From contig JAKSQP010000002.1 in the NCBI GenBank assembly GCA_024404025.1, positions 1 to 64,000 on the forward strand: a stretch of 64,000 nucleotides of DNA. Direction: 5' to 3'. The notes under the pieces were generated by a model. That model saw nothing but the letters and a program-made list of their open reading frames with translations. It ran no database searches and was not told the origin of the DNA. The position numbers and the translations under genes were made by a program. This document shows positions 1 through 8,732 of the stretch, in pieces. Every line of letters begins with the position of its first letter. Position 1 is the first letter of the stretch. The stretch is from Clostridia bacterium. GTDB lineage: Bacteria > Bacillota > Clostridia > Oscillospirales > Acutalibacteraceae.

Positions 1-48
1 CATAAACCGTTTTTCTTATCTAAATATAACATAAACCCGGTGATGACA

Positions 49-414
49 ATGCAGACAATTGAAAACGCTTTAGATAAGCTCGAAAAATCAAAATTCCGTT
101 CTTCTTTCAGACTGAACCCGAAAGATATTGAGTATATAAATGAAAAAGGTATTGAAAAAATCAGAATCCACGCAGAAGATTTTGTGAAAAAGAAGCTTGC
201 TCCGGCATATCCGCAGAATGACGGAAAACAGACCCCTACCCACGGACACCCTGTTTTTAAGGCAATGCATGCCTGTGCCTGCTGCTGCAGAGGATGTCTC
301 GGAAAATGGTATAAGATTCCGCAGGGGAGAGAGCTGACGGAAATTCAGCAGGAAAAGATAGTCAATCTTCTTATGGCGTGGATCTACAGACAGTTAAAAA
401 AGCCGCAGATTTGA
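49..414 (+). CDS. DUF4186 family protein
   Basis: This 121-residue protein matches the pattern of the small DUF4186 family, whose function is not known. I recognise the opening FRSSFRL segment, the central NDGKQTPTHGHPVF stretch, and the Cys-rich CACCCRGCLGKWYKIP motif followed by a helical end. The cysteines and histidines around residues 65-85 could bind a metal, but that is inference. In-frame GTG and ATG codons lie 9 and 6 bases upstream; I chose the ATG at 49 because GGTGA sits about six bases before it. The upstream end is close to the window edge, so an operon partner could be missing. It is convergent with the mannosidase gene, and a shared hairpin separates them. Confidence 0.8.
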   Translation: MQTIENALDKLEKSKFRSSFRLNPKDIEYINEKGIEKIRIHAEDFVKKKLAPAYPQNDGKQTPTHGHPVFKAMHACACCCRGCLGKWYKIPQGRELTEIQQEKIVNLLMAWIYRQLKKPQI

Positions 415-432
415 TTTGTCTGCGGCTTTTTG
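396..432. terminator. Bidirectional rho-independent terminator
   Basis: A 9-bp stem AGCCGCAGA / TCTGCGGCT (401-409 with 419-427) is flanked by an A-tract on the left and a T-tract on the right. It can therefore stop transcription of both the DUF4186 gene and the converging mannosidase gene. The stop codon of the DUF4186 gene lies in the loop. Confidence 0.8.
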
Positions 433-433
433 T

Positions 434-3112
434 TTATTTTGTAAATTCAAATGTAATCAGTTTTTTCGCAGGAAGTTCAAATTTGATTTCGTTTCCGCTT
501 CCGGCAGAATCAATTCTGTTTTCTTCAAAATCCGTTGTAAAAATTTCTTTGAATTCAATTTTGGGGATGTTCAGCTTGAGTTTTCCTGCCGATTTTTCGC
601 TTCCTCTGTTGAGAATTCTGATGATAAGACTGTTATTCTTTGATGCTTTTTTGAATGCCGTAACGGTCAGGTCTTTTCCCGAAAGCTCAATCGCTCTGAA
701 TGAATCCGGCAAAACAGAATCATGCTTTTCGTAACCGGGCATAACGCTTTCTTCCGGGGCTCTGTTTGCAAGAGCAAACGGCTTATGGATGAACGCCGAA
801 ACCTCTTTATGAAGCTTTTCGGAATCTGTAAACGGAATGAGCGAAATTGAATGATTGATTTCGCAGATGTTCTGCGCTTCCTCCATAAAATATTCGGGAG
901 TTATTTCAAATGTATCATTGTCAATAACCTCGATTGAGCGCAGAAGAGTAACCGCAAGAGAATGAGAAGCATCATCCGTGCATTCATATTCATAAATTCC
1001 TCTTGCAGCAACAGAAAGACCTTTTTTGCCGTCTTTTATTCCGCAGTAGGAGAGCATCGGATGAGTCATATAAGGCATTTCAAAGAGCATTTCTCGTTCA
1101 ACGCTTATCGGTCTTTCAACCTCATCAAATGCCTGGTCGGAAAAGCTTACAACAGAATCAATGAATGTCGGGAATAATGCTCTGACTCTGTGATTTCTGC
1201 TTCTGTTGTTGATTTTTATATCAATATTTATTGCTTCCGATTCTTTTTCGAGAGCAATTATATATGAAATGTCAAGCTTTTCGGTTTCTTTGGTGCGTGA
1301 TTTTCTGTCTTTTTCAATGCCTTTAGGAATCTGCATTTCAAGCTTTATTTCAAATGCGCCGCCGAGAGCATTATCATAAAGAATATTCATATCCGCTTTG
1401 CAGCCTGCGGAAGAGAATCTTCTCATATCGTTTGCAGGCTCTGCGTGAATATAGCAGTGAGCTGCTTCTCCGTCATCCGTAAAGAGCATCTGATTTTTAT
1501 ATTCCGAATTGTTTCTCTTGTCAATAAGATCAAAAGAACCGTTATTATTAAAGCTTATTCTGAAATTTTTGTTTTCGAGAATTCCGCTTGGATCGGCAAA
1601 ATAACAGCTCTGTCTGTTGTTCATCGTTTTGAATTCTTCGGCTTTTAGGATTGTTAATCTTGCCGCACCGTATGAAGGAACAAGAGGAGAGTTAATGATC
1701 GCTTCGTAATGTGTAACTTCTCCCCATGTCGGGTGACCGAGCCTCGGATTATATCTTACATCGCCGTTTGTCTGCGATGAAATTACGCACATTCCGATTT
1801 CTTTTCCGCTTTCATCTTCAAGAGTGAAATTTTCTCCGCCGAAGCCGATGGGAACATCAAATGAGACTTTGATTGCTCCGCTTATGTCCTTTTCGCTCAG
1901 ATTGAATATCCAGAGCGACGGCTTTTCAACCGAACAGCTCATTATTTTGCGCAGAGAATCGTCGCAGATCTGCTCGCCGATGGATATTGATGCGCCGTAT
2001 CTTGCCATGACCTGCTCAAAGACTTCGTCAACAGAGCAGCATCCGAGCGAATCATGAGCATGATTTTCAAGAACATATTTCCATTCTCTTTCAATTGCCC
2101 ATTCGGGATATTTGAAGCCGAGAAGCGATGCAAATTCCGTTAAAGGCTCCGATTTGCCCACAAGCAGCTTTTCTGTTTCAAAGTGCCTTCTCTTCTGCCT
2201 GGGATGAAGTGCGTTTGTTGATTCAAGAACGGGCTCGTATGTGTAAAGAAGCTCGCCGCTGTGTTCGGGAGGTACGATATTTCTTTCTTTAAGGTCATTT
2301 ATAACTGCGGCGGCATATTCTTCGGGAGTGCTTTGCTTAACTTTTGTACCGGGGAATAAATTTTCGATTTTATTGCATATTTCAAGCACATCTGCCTGCG
2401 CCCATGAATGGTCGATTCCGTTGAGCCACAGCAGATTATTGCTGTCTGAAACCTTTAAACGCAGCTCTTTTATTCTTTCAACATGAGTTTTAAGGCCTTC
2501 TCTGCGGTGAGTTATCCCGTCAATGACCTCGTCAAAGTCTTCAACCGAATCGGGCAGCGATGTTGCTTCGCCGTAGCCCTCATTGGAGTTGAAAAAATCC
2601 GAGACCGTGCCGTCGGAGCCTTTCCATCTGAAATAGCTTCTGCAATTTTTCGGAACGCCTCTCCATGCCATAACTCCGCTGATTCCGAAGCCTGCAAGAA
2701 TTTGCGGAAGCTGAGATGTATGGCCGAATTCGTCAATTTCATAAGAGAATCTCATGGCTTTTCCGAGCTTTTCGGATTCCTTTATTCCTTTTTGAAGATT
2801 GCGTATAAGCGCTTCGCCGCCTACAATGTTTTCAAGAGGCTGTGTGTACCACGGGCCGACCAAAAGTCTGCCCTCGGAAACAAGGTCTCTGATTCTGTCT
2901 TCGTTTTCGGGCTTTGAAGCGATATAATCCTCAACAAGAGCATACTGACCGTCGGTTATGAATCTGTAATCCTTATGTTCCTCCATTATGTCGAGAAGTC
3001 TGTCCATAAGCTCAACAAGGCGAACAAGATATTTTTCATGAGACTGATACCATTCTCTGTCCCAATGGGTGTTTGAAATTACATGATATATTTCGTTTTT
3101 CAATTTTTTCAC
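434..3112 (-). CDS. Alpha-mannosidase, glycoside hydrolase family 38
   Basis: The 892-residue protein removes terminal alpha-linked mannose from oligosaccharides. GH38 features are clear. The N-terminal HWDREW motif (H16, D18) supplies zinc ligands. DEFGHTSQLPQIL holds the catalytic nucleophile D127. AHDSLGCCS, near residue 350, supplies a further zinc-ligand histidine. The remainder fits the middle helical and C-terminal beta domains of bacterial GH38 enzymes. No signal peptide is visible, so it probably acts in the cytoplasm on imported mannosides. The start is a GTG that overlaps the stop of the upstream MATE gene as GTGA, with a CGGAG ribosome site, which suggests translational coupling. 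Confidence 0.93.
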   Translation of the reverse strand: MKKLKNEIYHVISNTHWDREWYQSHEKYLVRLVELMDRLLDIMEEHKDYRFITDGQYALVEDYIASKPENEDRIRDLVSEGRLLVGPWYTQPLENIVGGEALIRNLQKGIKESEKLGKAMRFSYEIDEFGHTSQLPQILAGFGISGVMAWRGVPKNCRSYFRWKGSDGTVSDFFNSNEGYGEATSLPDSVEDFDEVIDGITHRREGLKTHVERIKELRLKVSDSNNLLWLNGIDHSWAQADVLEICNKIENLFPGTKVKQSTPEEYAAAVINDLKERNIVPPEHSGELLYTYEPVLESTNALHPRQKRRHFETEKLLVGKSEPLTEFASLLGFKYPEWAIEREWKYVLENHAHDSLGCCSVDEVFEQVMARYGASISIGEQICDDSLRKIMSCSVEKPSLWIFNLSEKDISGAIKVSFDVPIGFGGENFTLEDESGKEIGMCVISSQTNGDVRYNPRLGHPTWGEVTHYEAIINSPLVPSYGAARLTILKAEEFKTMNNRQSCYFADPSGILENKNFRISFNNNGSFDLIDKRNNSEYKNQMLFTDDGEAAHCYIHAEPANDMRRFSSAGCKADMNILYDNALGGAFEIKLEMQIPKGIEKDRKSRTKETEKLDISYIIALEKESEAINIDIKINNRSRNHRVRALFPTFIDSVVSFSDQAFDEVERPISVEREMLFEMPYMTHPMLSYCGIKDGKKGLSVAARGIYEYECTDDASHSLAVTLLRSIEVIDNDTFEITPEYFMEEAQNICEINHSISLIPFTDSEKLHKEVSAFIHKPFALANRAPEESVMPGYEKHDSVLPDSFRAIELSGKDLTVTAFKKASKNNSLIIRILNRGSEKSAGKLKLNIPKIEFKEIFTTDFEENRIDSAGSGNEIKFELPAKKLITFEFTK

Positions 3113-4485
3113 TCCGATTTATCTGATAATTCATTTTTCTTAAGCGTTTTTGAAAACGCAAGAAGAAACGGTGCGGAAACAAAAGCTGCAATCGTATATG
3201 CGATGGGCTGCGAAAGTTCAACGCCTTTAAGTCCAAGTATGCTGTTCATGATCAAAATCAGCGGGATATAAAACAAACCGTTCTGCGAGCACGCCAGAAA
3301 CAGAGCTCTGCCGGTTTTTCCTACGCTCTGGAATGTCATATTCGCAACCATTATGGTAGGTAAAAGAATCATTGAAACGCAAAGATACCGGAGCGCAGCG
3401 GTTCCTATTTCGTTTATTTCGGCTTCAGGTCTGAAAAGCGTAATGATTTGCGGAGCAAAGGCAAACATCAGCGCCGAAAGGATACCGACAACCGCAGTTC
3501 CGAATTTCCATGTGAACCACATACTTTTTCTTACTCTGCCGTATTCTTTTGCCCCGTAATTGAACGAGGAAACCGGCTGAAAACCCTGACCGATTCCGAC
3601 ACCTATGCTGAAAATTGCCATTGAACATTTGGAAACGATGCTCATTGCGGCAATGCAGGCATCTCCGTAAGGAGCGATTGTTTTGTTCAGCACCATTGTT
3701 GAAAGCGAATTGAGTGACTGCCTTGCAAAGCTCGGAGCGCCGGTTGAAACAATGAGCCATATAATTTTCGGGTCCGGTGAAAAATATCTGATTGAAATTC
3801 TGCTCTGCGTTTTCTTAAGAATGAAAACCGAAAGAAGGATTCCCATGCTGATATACTGCGAAACTGCTGTTGCGATTCCGGCGCCAGCAATTCCCAAATT
3901 AAAGCCGAAAATCAGAATCGGGTCAAGGATCATATTGAGTATTCCGCCAGAAGTAAGGCCTATCATTGCAAGCTTTGCCATGCCCTCATATCTCAGAATG
4001 TTGTTCATAACGCATGAGGTGACAAAAGCGGGGGACGCCAGAAGAATATATTTGCCGTATATTTTTGAATACGGAAGGATCGTTTCCGTACTTCCTATAA
4101 ATCTCATAAAAGGAGTAAGGAAAATCAATCCGAAAACGGAAATCAAAATCCCTACAATAAGTGATGAAAAGAATGCGGTTGAGCAGTATTTTTTTGCCGA
4201 TTCAATATCCTTGTTGCCGAGCAGACGGCTTATAATGCTTCCCGCTCCGTGACCGAAGGTGAATCCGCACGCCTGAATGATTCCCATAAGAGTGAAAACG
4301 ATTCCGGTTGCGCCGCTTGCGGGAATGCTTATTTTTGAAACAAAATATGTATCCGCAGCATTATAAATCATCGTTACCATCATACTGATAACGGTCGGCA
4401 CGGCAAGGGAAGAAATCAACCTTGCAACGGGAGTTTTTGTCATTTTTTCATATTGTTTTTCTGCTGAAAGATTTGCGCTTTTCAA
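3109..4485 (-). CDS. MATE-family multidrug/metabolite efflux transporter
   Basis: The 458-residue integral membrane protein has about twelve hydrophobic segments and an internal two-fold layout typical of MATE transporters. These export organic cations, drugs or metabolites using a Na+ or H+ gradient. Recognisable stretches include PVARLISSLAVPTVISMM near the start and GVGIGQGFQPVSSFNYGAK in the second half. It overlaps the downstream alpha-mannosidase gene by four bases, so the two are co-translated. Whether the transporter handles a carbohydrate product or is an unrelated drug pump cannot be told from sequence. The substrate is unknown. Confidence 0.93.
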   Translation of the reverse strand: MKSANLSAEKQYEKMTKTPVARLISSLAVPTVISMMVTMIYNAADTYFVSKISIPASGATGIVFTLMGIIQACGFTFGHGAGSIISRLLGNKDIESAKKYCSTAFFSSLIVGILISVFGLIFLTPFMRFIGSTETILPYSKIYGKYILLASPAFVTSCVMNNILRYEGMAKLAMIGLTSGGILNMILDPILIFGFNLGIAGAGIATAVSQYISMGILLSVFILKKTQSRISIRYFSPDPKIIWLIVSTGAPSFARQSLNSLSTMVLNKTIAPYGDACIAAMSIVSKCSMAIFSIGVGIGQGFQPVSSFNYGAKEYGRVRKSMWFTWKFGTAVVGILSALMFAFAPQIITLFRPEAEINEIGTAALRYLCVSMILLPTIMVANMTFQSVGKTGRALFLACSQNGLFYIPLILIMNSILGLKGVELSQPIAYTIAAFVSAPFLLAFSKTLKKNELSDKSE

Positions 4486-4552
4486 ATTTAATCATCTCAA
4501 AAATTTTATTTATTTTATTATAACATGAAATTAATAATTTTTCCACATTTTG

Positions 4553-4580
4553 TTGATATTATTTTATTAAATGGTATAAT
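4553..4580 (+). promoter_or_regulatory. Sigma-A type promoter with extended -10
   Basis: TTGATA at 4553-4558 and TATAAT at 4575-4580 are separated by 16 bp. A TG lies one base before the -10, making an extended -10 element. Transcription would start near 4587, leaving a leader of only about a dozen bases before the serine hydrolase. Confidence 0.7.
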
Positions 4581-4598
4581 GATTCCGGAGGAGATATT

Positions 4599-5477
4599 AT
4601 GAGCAGATTTCTTGAAGATTTAACTTTATTTTTAAAAGAAAAAGATGAACATCTGATAAGAGTTTCGGAATATAAAAACGGTGTTATCGAAACGGTTGAA
4701 TTTGAAGAAACGGATTATTGCAGGAATGTTTATTCCGTTGCGAAAACCTTTGCAATGACGGCTATCGGAATTCTTTATGATAAAGGTCTTATAAAAGTTG
4801 AGGATAAGGTATGCGATATTCTTTCGGATGAACTGCCCGAAAGGGGAATGGACGAAAGGTGGAGAAACGCTACTGTTGAAAATGCTCTTACTCATAAGCT
4901 CGGCCTTCCGGGCGGTTTTCTTGACATTGACTGCAACAAATCTTCCGTATTTACCGAAAATTATCTTGATTATATGTTCAGATATCCTCTCAAATGTGAC
5001 CCCGGCACGGAATACTGCTATTCAGACGGAGCCTTCTATCTTATTTCGTGCATAGTTGAAAAAATAACGGGAATCTGCCTTGATACTTTTCTGTGGAAAG
5101 AGCTTTTTCTGAAGCTTGATTTTCAGGAGGTGGCATGGAGCCATTGCCCTAAAGGCCACGCAATGGGTGCAACGGGACTTTATATCCATTCATCGGATAT
5201 GGTCAAGCTCGGCGCACTCTATCTCAACAACGGCGTTTATAACGGCGATAGGATTCTCTCTGAAGAATGGTGCAGGCTTGCGGTTGAAAAGCATTATGCT
5301 CTTGACTGGGATGATGAATCTCATACCGTTTATCAGAAAGGCGGAATGCACGGCCAGAGTCTTATGGTCATTCCCGGAAGCAAAAGAGCCGTTGCCGTTC
5401 AGTCGTTTAACGGAGACACGGGATCAGTCAGAAATTTTGCAAGAAATTACAAGGATCAGCAGCAGAAAGGGGTTTAA
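4599..5477 (+). CDS. Serine hydrolase, class C beta-lactamase / penicillin-binding-like family
   Basis: This 292-residue protein belongs to the serine beta-lactamase-like fold. The active-site SxxK is SVAK (S46-K49), and the second element is YSD at 141-143 in place of the usual YxN. A C-terminal GGMHGQSLMVIP segment occupies the place of the KTG strand. Family members include esterases, D-aminopeptidases and carboxypeptidases, so the substrate cannot be assigned. There is no signal peptide, which argues against a classical beta-lactamase. The start has a GGAGGAG ribosome site. The next gene begins one base after the stop, indicating co-transcription with a membrane-anchored protein. Confidence 0.85.
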   Translation: MSRFLEDLTLFLKEKDEHLIRVSEYKNGVIETVEFEETDYCRNVYSVAKTFAMTAIGILYDKGLIKVEDKVCDILSDELPERGMDERWRNATVENALTHKLGLPGGFLDIDCNKSSVFTENYLDYMFRYPLKCDPGTEYCYSDGAFYLISCIVEKITGICLDTFLWKELFLKLDFQEVAWSHCPKGHAMGATGLYIHSSDMVKLGALYLNNGVYNGDRILSEEWCRLAVEKHYALDWDDESHTVYQKGGMHGQSLMVIPGSKRAVAVQSFNGDTGSVRNFARNYKDQQQKGV

Positions 5478-5478
5478 A

Positions 5479-6309
5479 ATGAAGCTTGATAAAAGAGTGA
5501 TAATAAAAATCCTGACCGTTGCTGTTTTTGTTGTTGCGATCGGAGCGATTATGATATTTATAAAACTTAACCATAAACCGGTTGATCCGGATTCTCTGCC
5601 GAAATACGATTCGCCGGTTTCTGTTCTCAACATTGTTTCATCGGGAGATGTAAACGGCGGATATTATAAAGTTTCGGTTTTCAGAAAAAACAATAATGCT
5701 CTTATTGTTTCCGAATCGAATGAAAAAGCGGATTATCCCGTTAAGCATCAGCAATATACTGTTTCTTCAGAGCTTCTTGATAAAATCGAAGAAATGTTTT
5801 ATAGAAACGGAATGATAAAATGGCCGGAAAATGATGATAAAAAACATTCGTCATCGGATTCGGTAGGTTACACTTTGACTTTCATTTTCGGAGAGGAAAC
5901 AACAACTTTCTCTTCCGCAAAAATTCCGAACAGAAACAATTCTCTTTCCGAATTGTTTTCTCTCATTCAGTCATACGAGAAAAACGACAATTCGGAAGCA
6001 GTTCTGAAGGATGTTTTCAATGAAAACGGATTAAATATCTTCAACTTAAAAAACGGATATATTGATGCGGAAATCGTAAATAACGGCTCTTCCGATAAGT
6101 CTTTTCCGGCTTCTTTCGAACTCTATAAAAGCGTAAAAGGCGAATGGGAGAAAATAACGCCGTTAAACGATACGGAAGATAATGTTTTTGAGGTTAAAGC
6201 CGGAACAGGCGTTCCCGTTCAGTTTGACTTGAACAAATGCGGAAAGCTCGAAGCGGGCGAATACAGAATTATATGCGAAGAAAACGATGCCGAATTTTCA
6301 ATCGGATAA
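5479..6309 (+). CDS. Membrane-anchored protein with C-terminal bacterial Ig-like domain
   Basis: The frame is open further upstream inside the preceding gene, but the real start is the ATG at 5479, directly after the serine hydrolase stop, giving 276 residues. Residues 1-28 form a single N-terminal hydrophobic segment without a lipobox, followed by an extracellular part. A middle domain around residues 45-165 is not recognised. The last ~100 residues, ending in CGKLEAGEYRIICEEN, resemble the Big_14-type bacterial Ig-like domain, which carries the same LxxGxYRI pattern near its end. Function is unknown. Tight linkage suggests it works with, or is merely co-expressed with, the serine hydrolase. 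Confidence 0.75.
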   Translation: MKLDKRVIIKILTVAVFVVAIGAIMIFIKLNHKPVDPDSLPKYDSPVSVLNIVSSGDVNGGYYKVSVFRKNNNALIVSESNEKADYPVKHQQYTVSSELLDKIEEMFYRNGMIKWPENDDKKHSSSDSVGYTLTFIFGEETTTFSSAKIPNRNNSLSELFSLIQSYEKNDNSEAVLKDVFNENGLNIFNLKNGYIDAEIVNNGSSDKSFPASFELYKSVKGEWEKITPLNDTEDNVFEVKAGTGVPVQFDLNKCGKLEAGEYRIICEENDAEFSIG

Positions 6310-6311
6310 AC

Positions 6312-6339
6312 AAAAAAGCCGCCCATGGGCGGCTTTTTT
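6312..6339. terminator. Bidirectional rho-independent terminator
   Basis: GCCGCCC and GGGCGGC form an almost loopless 8-bp stem flanked by six A and six T. It separates the converging Ig-like membrane protein gene and the YegP-like gene and can serve both. Confidence 0.85.
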
Positions 6340-6345
6340 CGAAAA

Positions 6346-6708
6346 TTATTTAACGATTTCTGCTTCGGGAGCATTCTTTTTAACGCTCTCAATGCCGTTG
6401 AGGCAGCTTGTTTTTGCCTTGTAGCCTTCGCTGACTGCGATAACTTCACCGTTTCTTGCTTTAAGACGGAATCTGTATTCGCCGGATTTATCAAGATAAA
6501 CCTCGAATTTGGGGTGCTTAACAGCTTCAAATCCTTCAACAGTCTGATCTTCAATTCCGCCTGCGCAGTTCTTCTTAACGCTTTCAATGCCGTTCATGCA
6601 GGCAGCTTCCGAAGAATAAACTTCGCTTGTTGCGATAATTTCGCCGTTGCCGGCCTTAAGATCGAATTTAATTCCTGTTTTTGTTTCTTTAACTACAAAT
6701 TTTCCCAT
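6346..6708 (-). CDS. YegP family protein with two DUF1508 repeats
   Basis: This 120-residue protein consists of two homologous units of about 55 residues. Each contains a FxxxLKAxNGEVIAxSExY core followed by a CxNGIESVKKN helix. That is the tandem DUF1508 arrangement of the E. coli YegP family, a small beta-rich protein without a settled function. The two copies (residues ~1-50 and ~66-116) are similar enough to suggest an old internal duplication. An AAGGAGG ribosome site precedes the ATG, predicting strong expression. It stands alone between a shared terminator and the ABC transporter genes. Confidence 0.88.
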   Translation of the reverse strand: MGKFVVKETKTGIKFDLKAGNGEIIATSEVYSSEAACMNGIESVKKNCAGGIEDQTVEGFEAVKHPKFEVYLDKSGEYRFRLKARNGEVIAVSEGYKAKTSCLNGIESVKKNAPEAEIVK

Positions 6709-6830
6709 TAAAATAACCTCCTTGTTATTTTGATTAATTTATTTTAACATAACAGATTCTTTTTGTCAATTTTTTGTGAAAACAGCTCTGAATTTTTAAA
6801 AAAAAGAAAAATTCGGAGCTGTTTTAATGT

Positions 6831-8732
6831 TTATTCGAGTTCAAATGCGCCTGTATATAGCTGATAATAAGTTCCTTTTTCGTCAAGAAGCTTCTGATGG
6901 CTGCCTTTTTCGATGATTCTGCCGTGATCAAGCACCATAATGACATCGGAATTCATAACGGTTGAAAGGCGGTGAGCAATAACGAACACCGTTCTTCCCT
7001 CCATCAGTTTATCCATTCCTCTCTGAACGATCGCTTCGGTTCTTGTGTCAATGGAAGATGTTGCTTCGTCAAGAATCATAACGGGAGGATCCGCAACTGC
7101 GGCTCTTGCAATTGCGATAAGCTGGCGCTGACCCTGCGAAAGATTTGAACCGTTATTGGTAAGCTCGGTATCATAGCCATTGGGCAGCCTGGTTATGAAA
7201 TCATCTGCGCCCGCAAGCTCGGCAGCTTTCATGCACTCAATGTCGGTTGCATCAAGTCTGCCGTATCTGATATTATCAAGAACAGTTCCCGTGAATAAGT
7301 TCGTGTCTTGCAGAACGATGCCGAGAGAACGCCTTAAATCGGATTTTTTGATTTTGTTGATGTTGATTCCGTCATATCGGATTTTGCCGTCCTCAATGTC
7401 ATAAAATCTGTTGATAAGATTTGTTATTGTTGTTTTGCCTGCGCCGGTTGCGCCGACAAATGCGACCTTCTGGCCAGGCTCCGCATAGACAGAAACATCA
7501 TAAAGAATCTGTTTATCCTCTTTATATGAGAAATCAACATTTACCATTCTGACGTCGCCTCGAAGCAGGGTATAGGTTGTTGTTCCGTCGCCGTGAGGAT
7601 GCTTCCAAGCCCATTTGCCAGTTCTTCTTTCAGCTTCCGAAATGTTGCCGTCTGCATCAATTCCGGCGTTAACAAGAGTAACATATCCGTCATCGGATTC
7701 CGCTTCTTCATCCATAAGCGAGAAGATTCTGTTTCCTCCGGCAGCAGCCATAACAATGAGATTTATCTGCTGTGAAAGCTGGTTAACATTGCCGGTGAAC
7801 TGCTTTACCATGTTGAGGAAAGGAACAAGAACGCTGATTTCAAGAGTTGCGTATCCCATAAAGCTGAGATTTCTGACCTTGAGAATAATAAACAATCCGC
7901 CTATCATCGCCATAACAACATAAAGCACATTGCCTATATTCTGAATTATCGGTCCGAGAATGTTTGCGTAGGCATGAGCTTTTCTGCAATCATCGCAGAG
8001 AGCGTTGTTTACCTTATCGAAATCATCCATACATTCTTTTTCGTGGCAGAAAACCTTGATGACCTTCTGTCCGTTCATCATTTCCTGAATGAAGCCCTCG
8101 GTTTTGCCCATCGAAATCTGATTTCTGACAAAATATTTTGCCGAACCGCCGCCGACTTTCTTTGAAACAAGGAGCATGAAAACAACGCCGATAAGAACGA
8201 TTATTGTCAGCCAGACGCTGAAATAAAGCATTATTGCAAGAACGGCGATAACAATAGTCAACGAATTGATAAGAGCCGGAATCGACTGCGAAATCAGCTC
8301 TCTGATGGCATCAATATCATTCGTATAGTGGCTCATTATGTCGCCGTGCTTATTTGTATCAAAATATTTGATCGGCAGATTTTGCATACTGTCAAACATT
8401 TTGCAGCGAAGCTTTGAGAGATAGCCCTGGGTTATAACTGCCATAAGCCTTGTATAAATGAAAATTGATGCAATTGAGAGAACATAAAGAGTTACGAGAA
8501 TAAGAAGCATCGGAACAATTTCCGCTTTTGCTGCAATCCAGTCACGGGTTTCAACCCATTTTTCAATAACAGCAATGACCTTCTGAATAAAGAGAGCTGG
8601 TATGGAAGCCGTTATTGCCGAAAAGATTATGCAGATAATTGTTACGGGGAAAATCACGGGATAAAACTCAAACAGAAGCTTAATGATTCTTTTGAGTGCT
8701 TTTGCATCAAACGCAGGTTTCTTTTCATTCAT
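6831..8732 (-). CDS. ABC exporter half-transporter, catalytically competent subunit
   Basis: A six-helix transmembrane domain is followed by an ATPase domain with intact motifs: Walker A GATGAGKTT, signature LSQGQ, Walker B MILDEATSSID with the catalytic Glu, and the H-loop histidine in IAHRLSTV. An extra ~45-residue charged linker lies between the two domains. An in-frame ATG occurs further upstream. I chose the one at 8732, preceded by GGAGGTGATTCCG, which gives 633 residues and an 8-bp overlap with the upstream transporter gene. It forms the canonical half of a heterodimeric exporter with that neighbour. The substrate (drug, lipid or peptide) is unknown. Confidence 0.93.
   Translation of the reverse strand: MNEKKPAFDAKALKRIIKLLFEFYPVIFPVTIICIIFSAITASIPALFIQKVIAVIEKWVETRDWIAAKAEIVPMLLILVTLYVLSIASIFIYTRLMAVITQGYLSKLRCKMFDSMQNLPIKYFDTNKHGDIMSHYTNDIDAIRELISQSIPALINSLTIVIAVLAIMLYFSVWLTIIVLIGVVFMLLVSKKVGGGSAKYFVRNQISMGKTEGFIQEMMNGQKVIKVFCHEKECMDDFDKVNNALCDDCRKAHAYANILGPIIQNIGNVLYVVMAMIGGLFIILKVRNLSFMGYATLEISVLVPFLNMVKQFTGNVNQLSQQINLIVMAAAGGNRIFSLMDEEAESDDGYVTLVNAGIDADGNISEAERRTGKWAWKHPHGDGTTTYTLLRGDVRMVNVDFSYKEDKQILYDVSVYAEPGQKVAFVGATGAGKTTITNLINRFYDIEDGKIRYDGININKIKKSDLRRSLGIVLQDTNLFTGTVLDNIRYGRLDATDIECMKAAELAGADDFITRLPNGYDTELTNNGSNLSQGQRQLIAIARAAVADPPVMILDEATSSIDTRTEAIVQRGMDKLMEGRTVFVIAHRLSTVMNSDVIMVLDHGRIIEKGSHQKLLDEKGTYYQLYTGAFELE

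Noticed and set aside
5116..5478. N-terminal extension of the Ig-like membrane protein by 121 codons
   Set aside because: It lies inside the serine hydrolase in another frame; the ATG at 5479 is followed directly by a membrane anchor.
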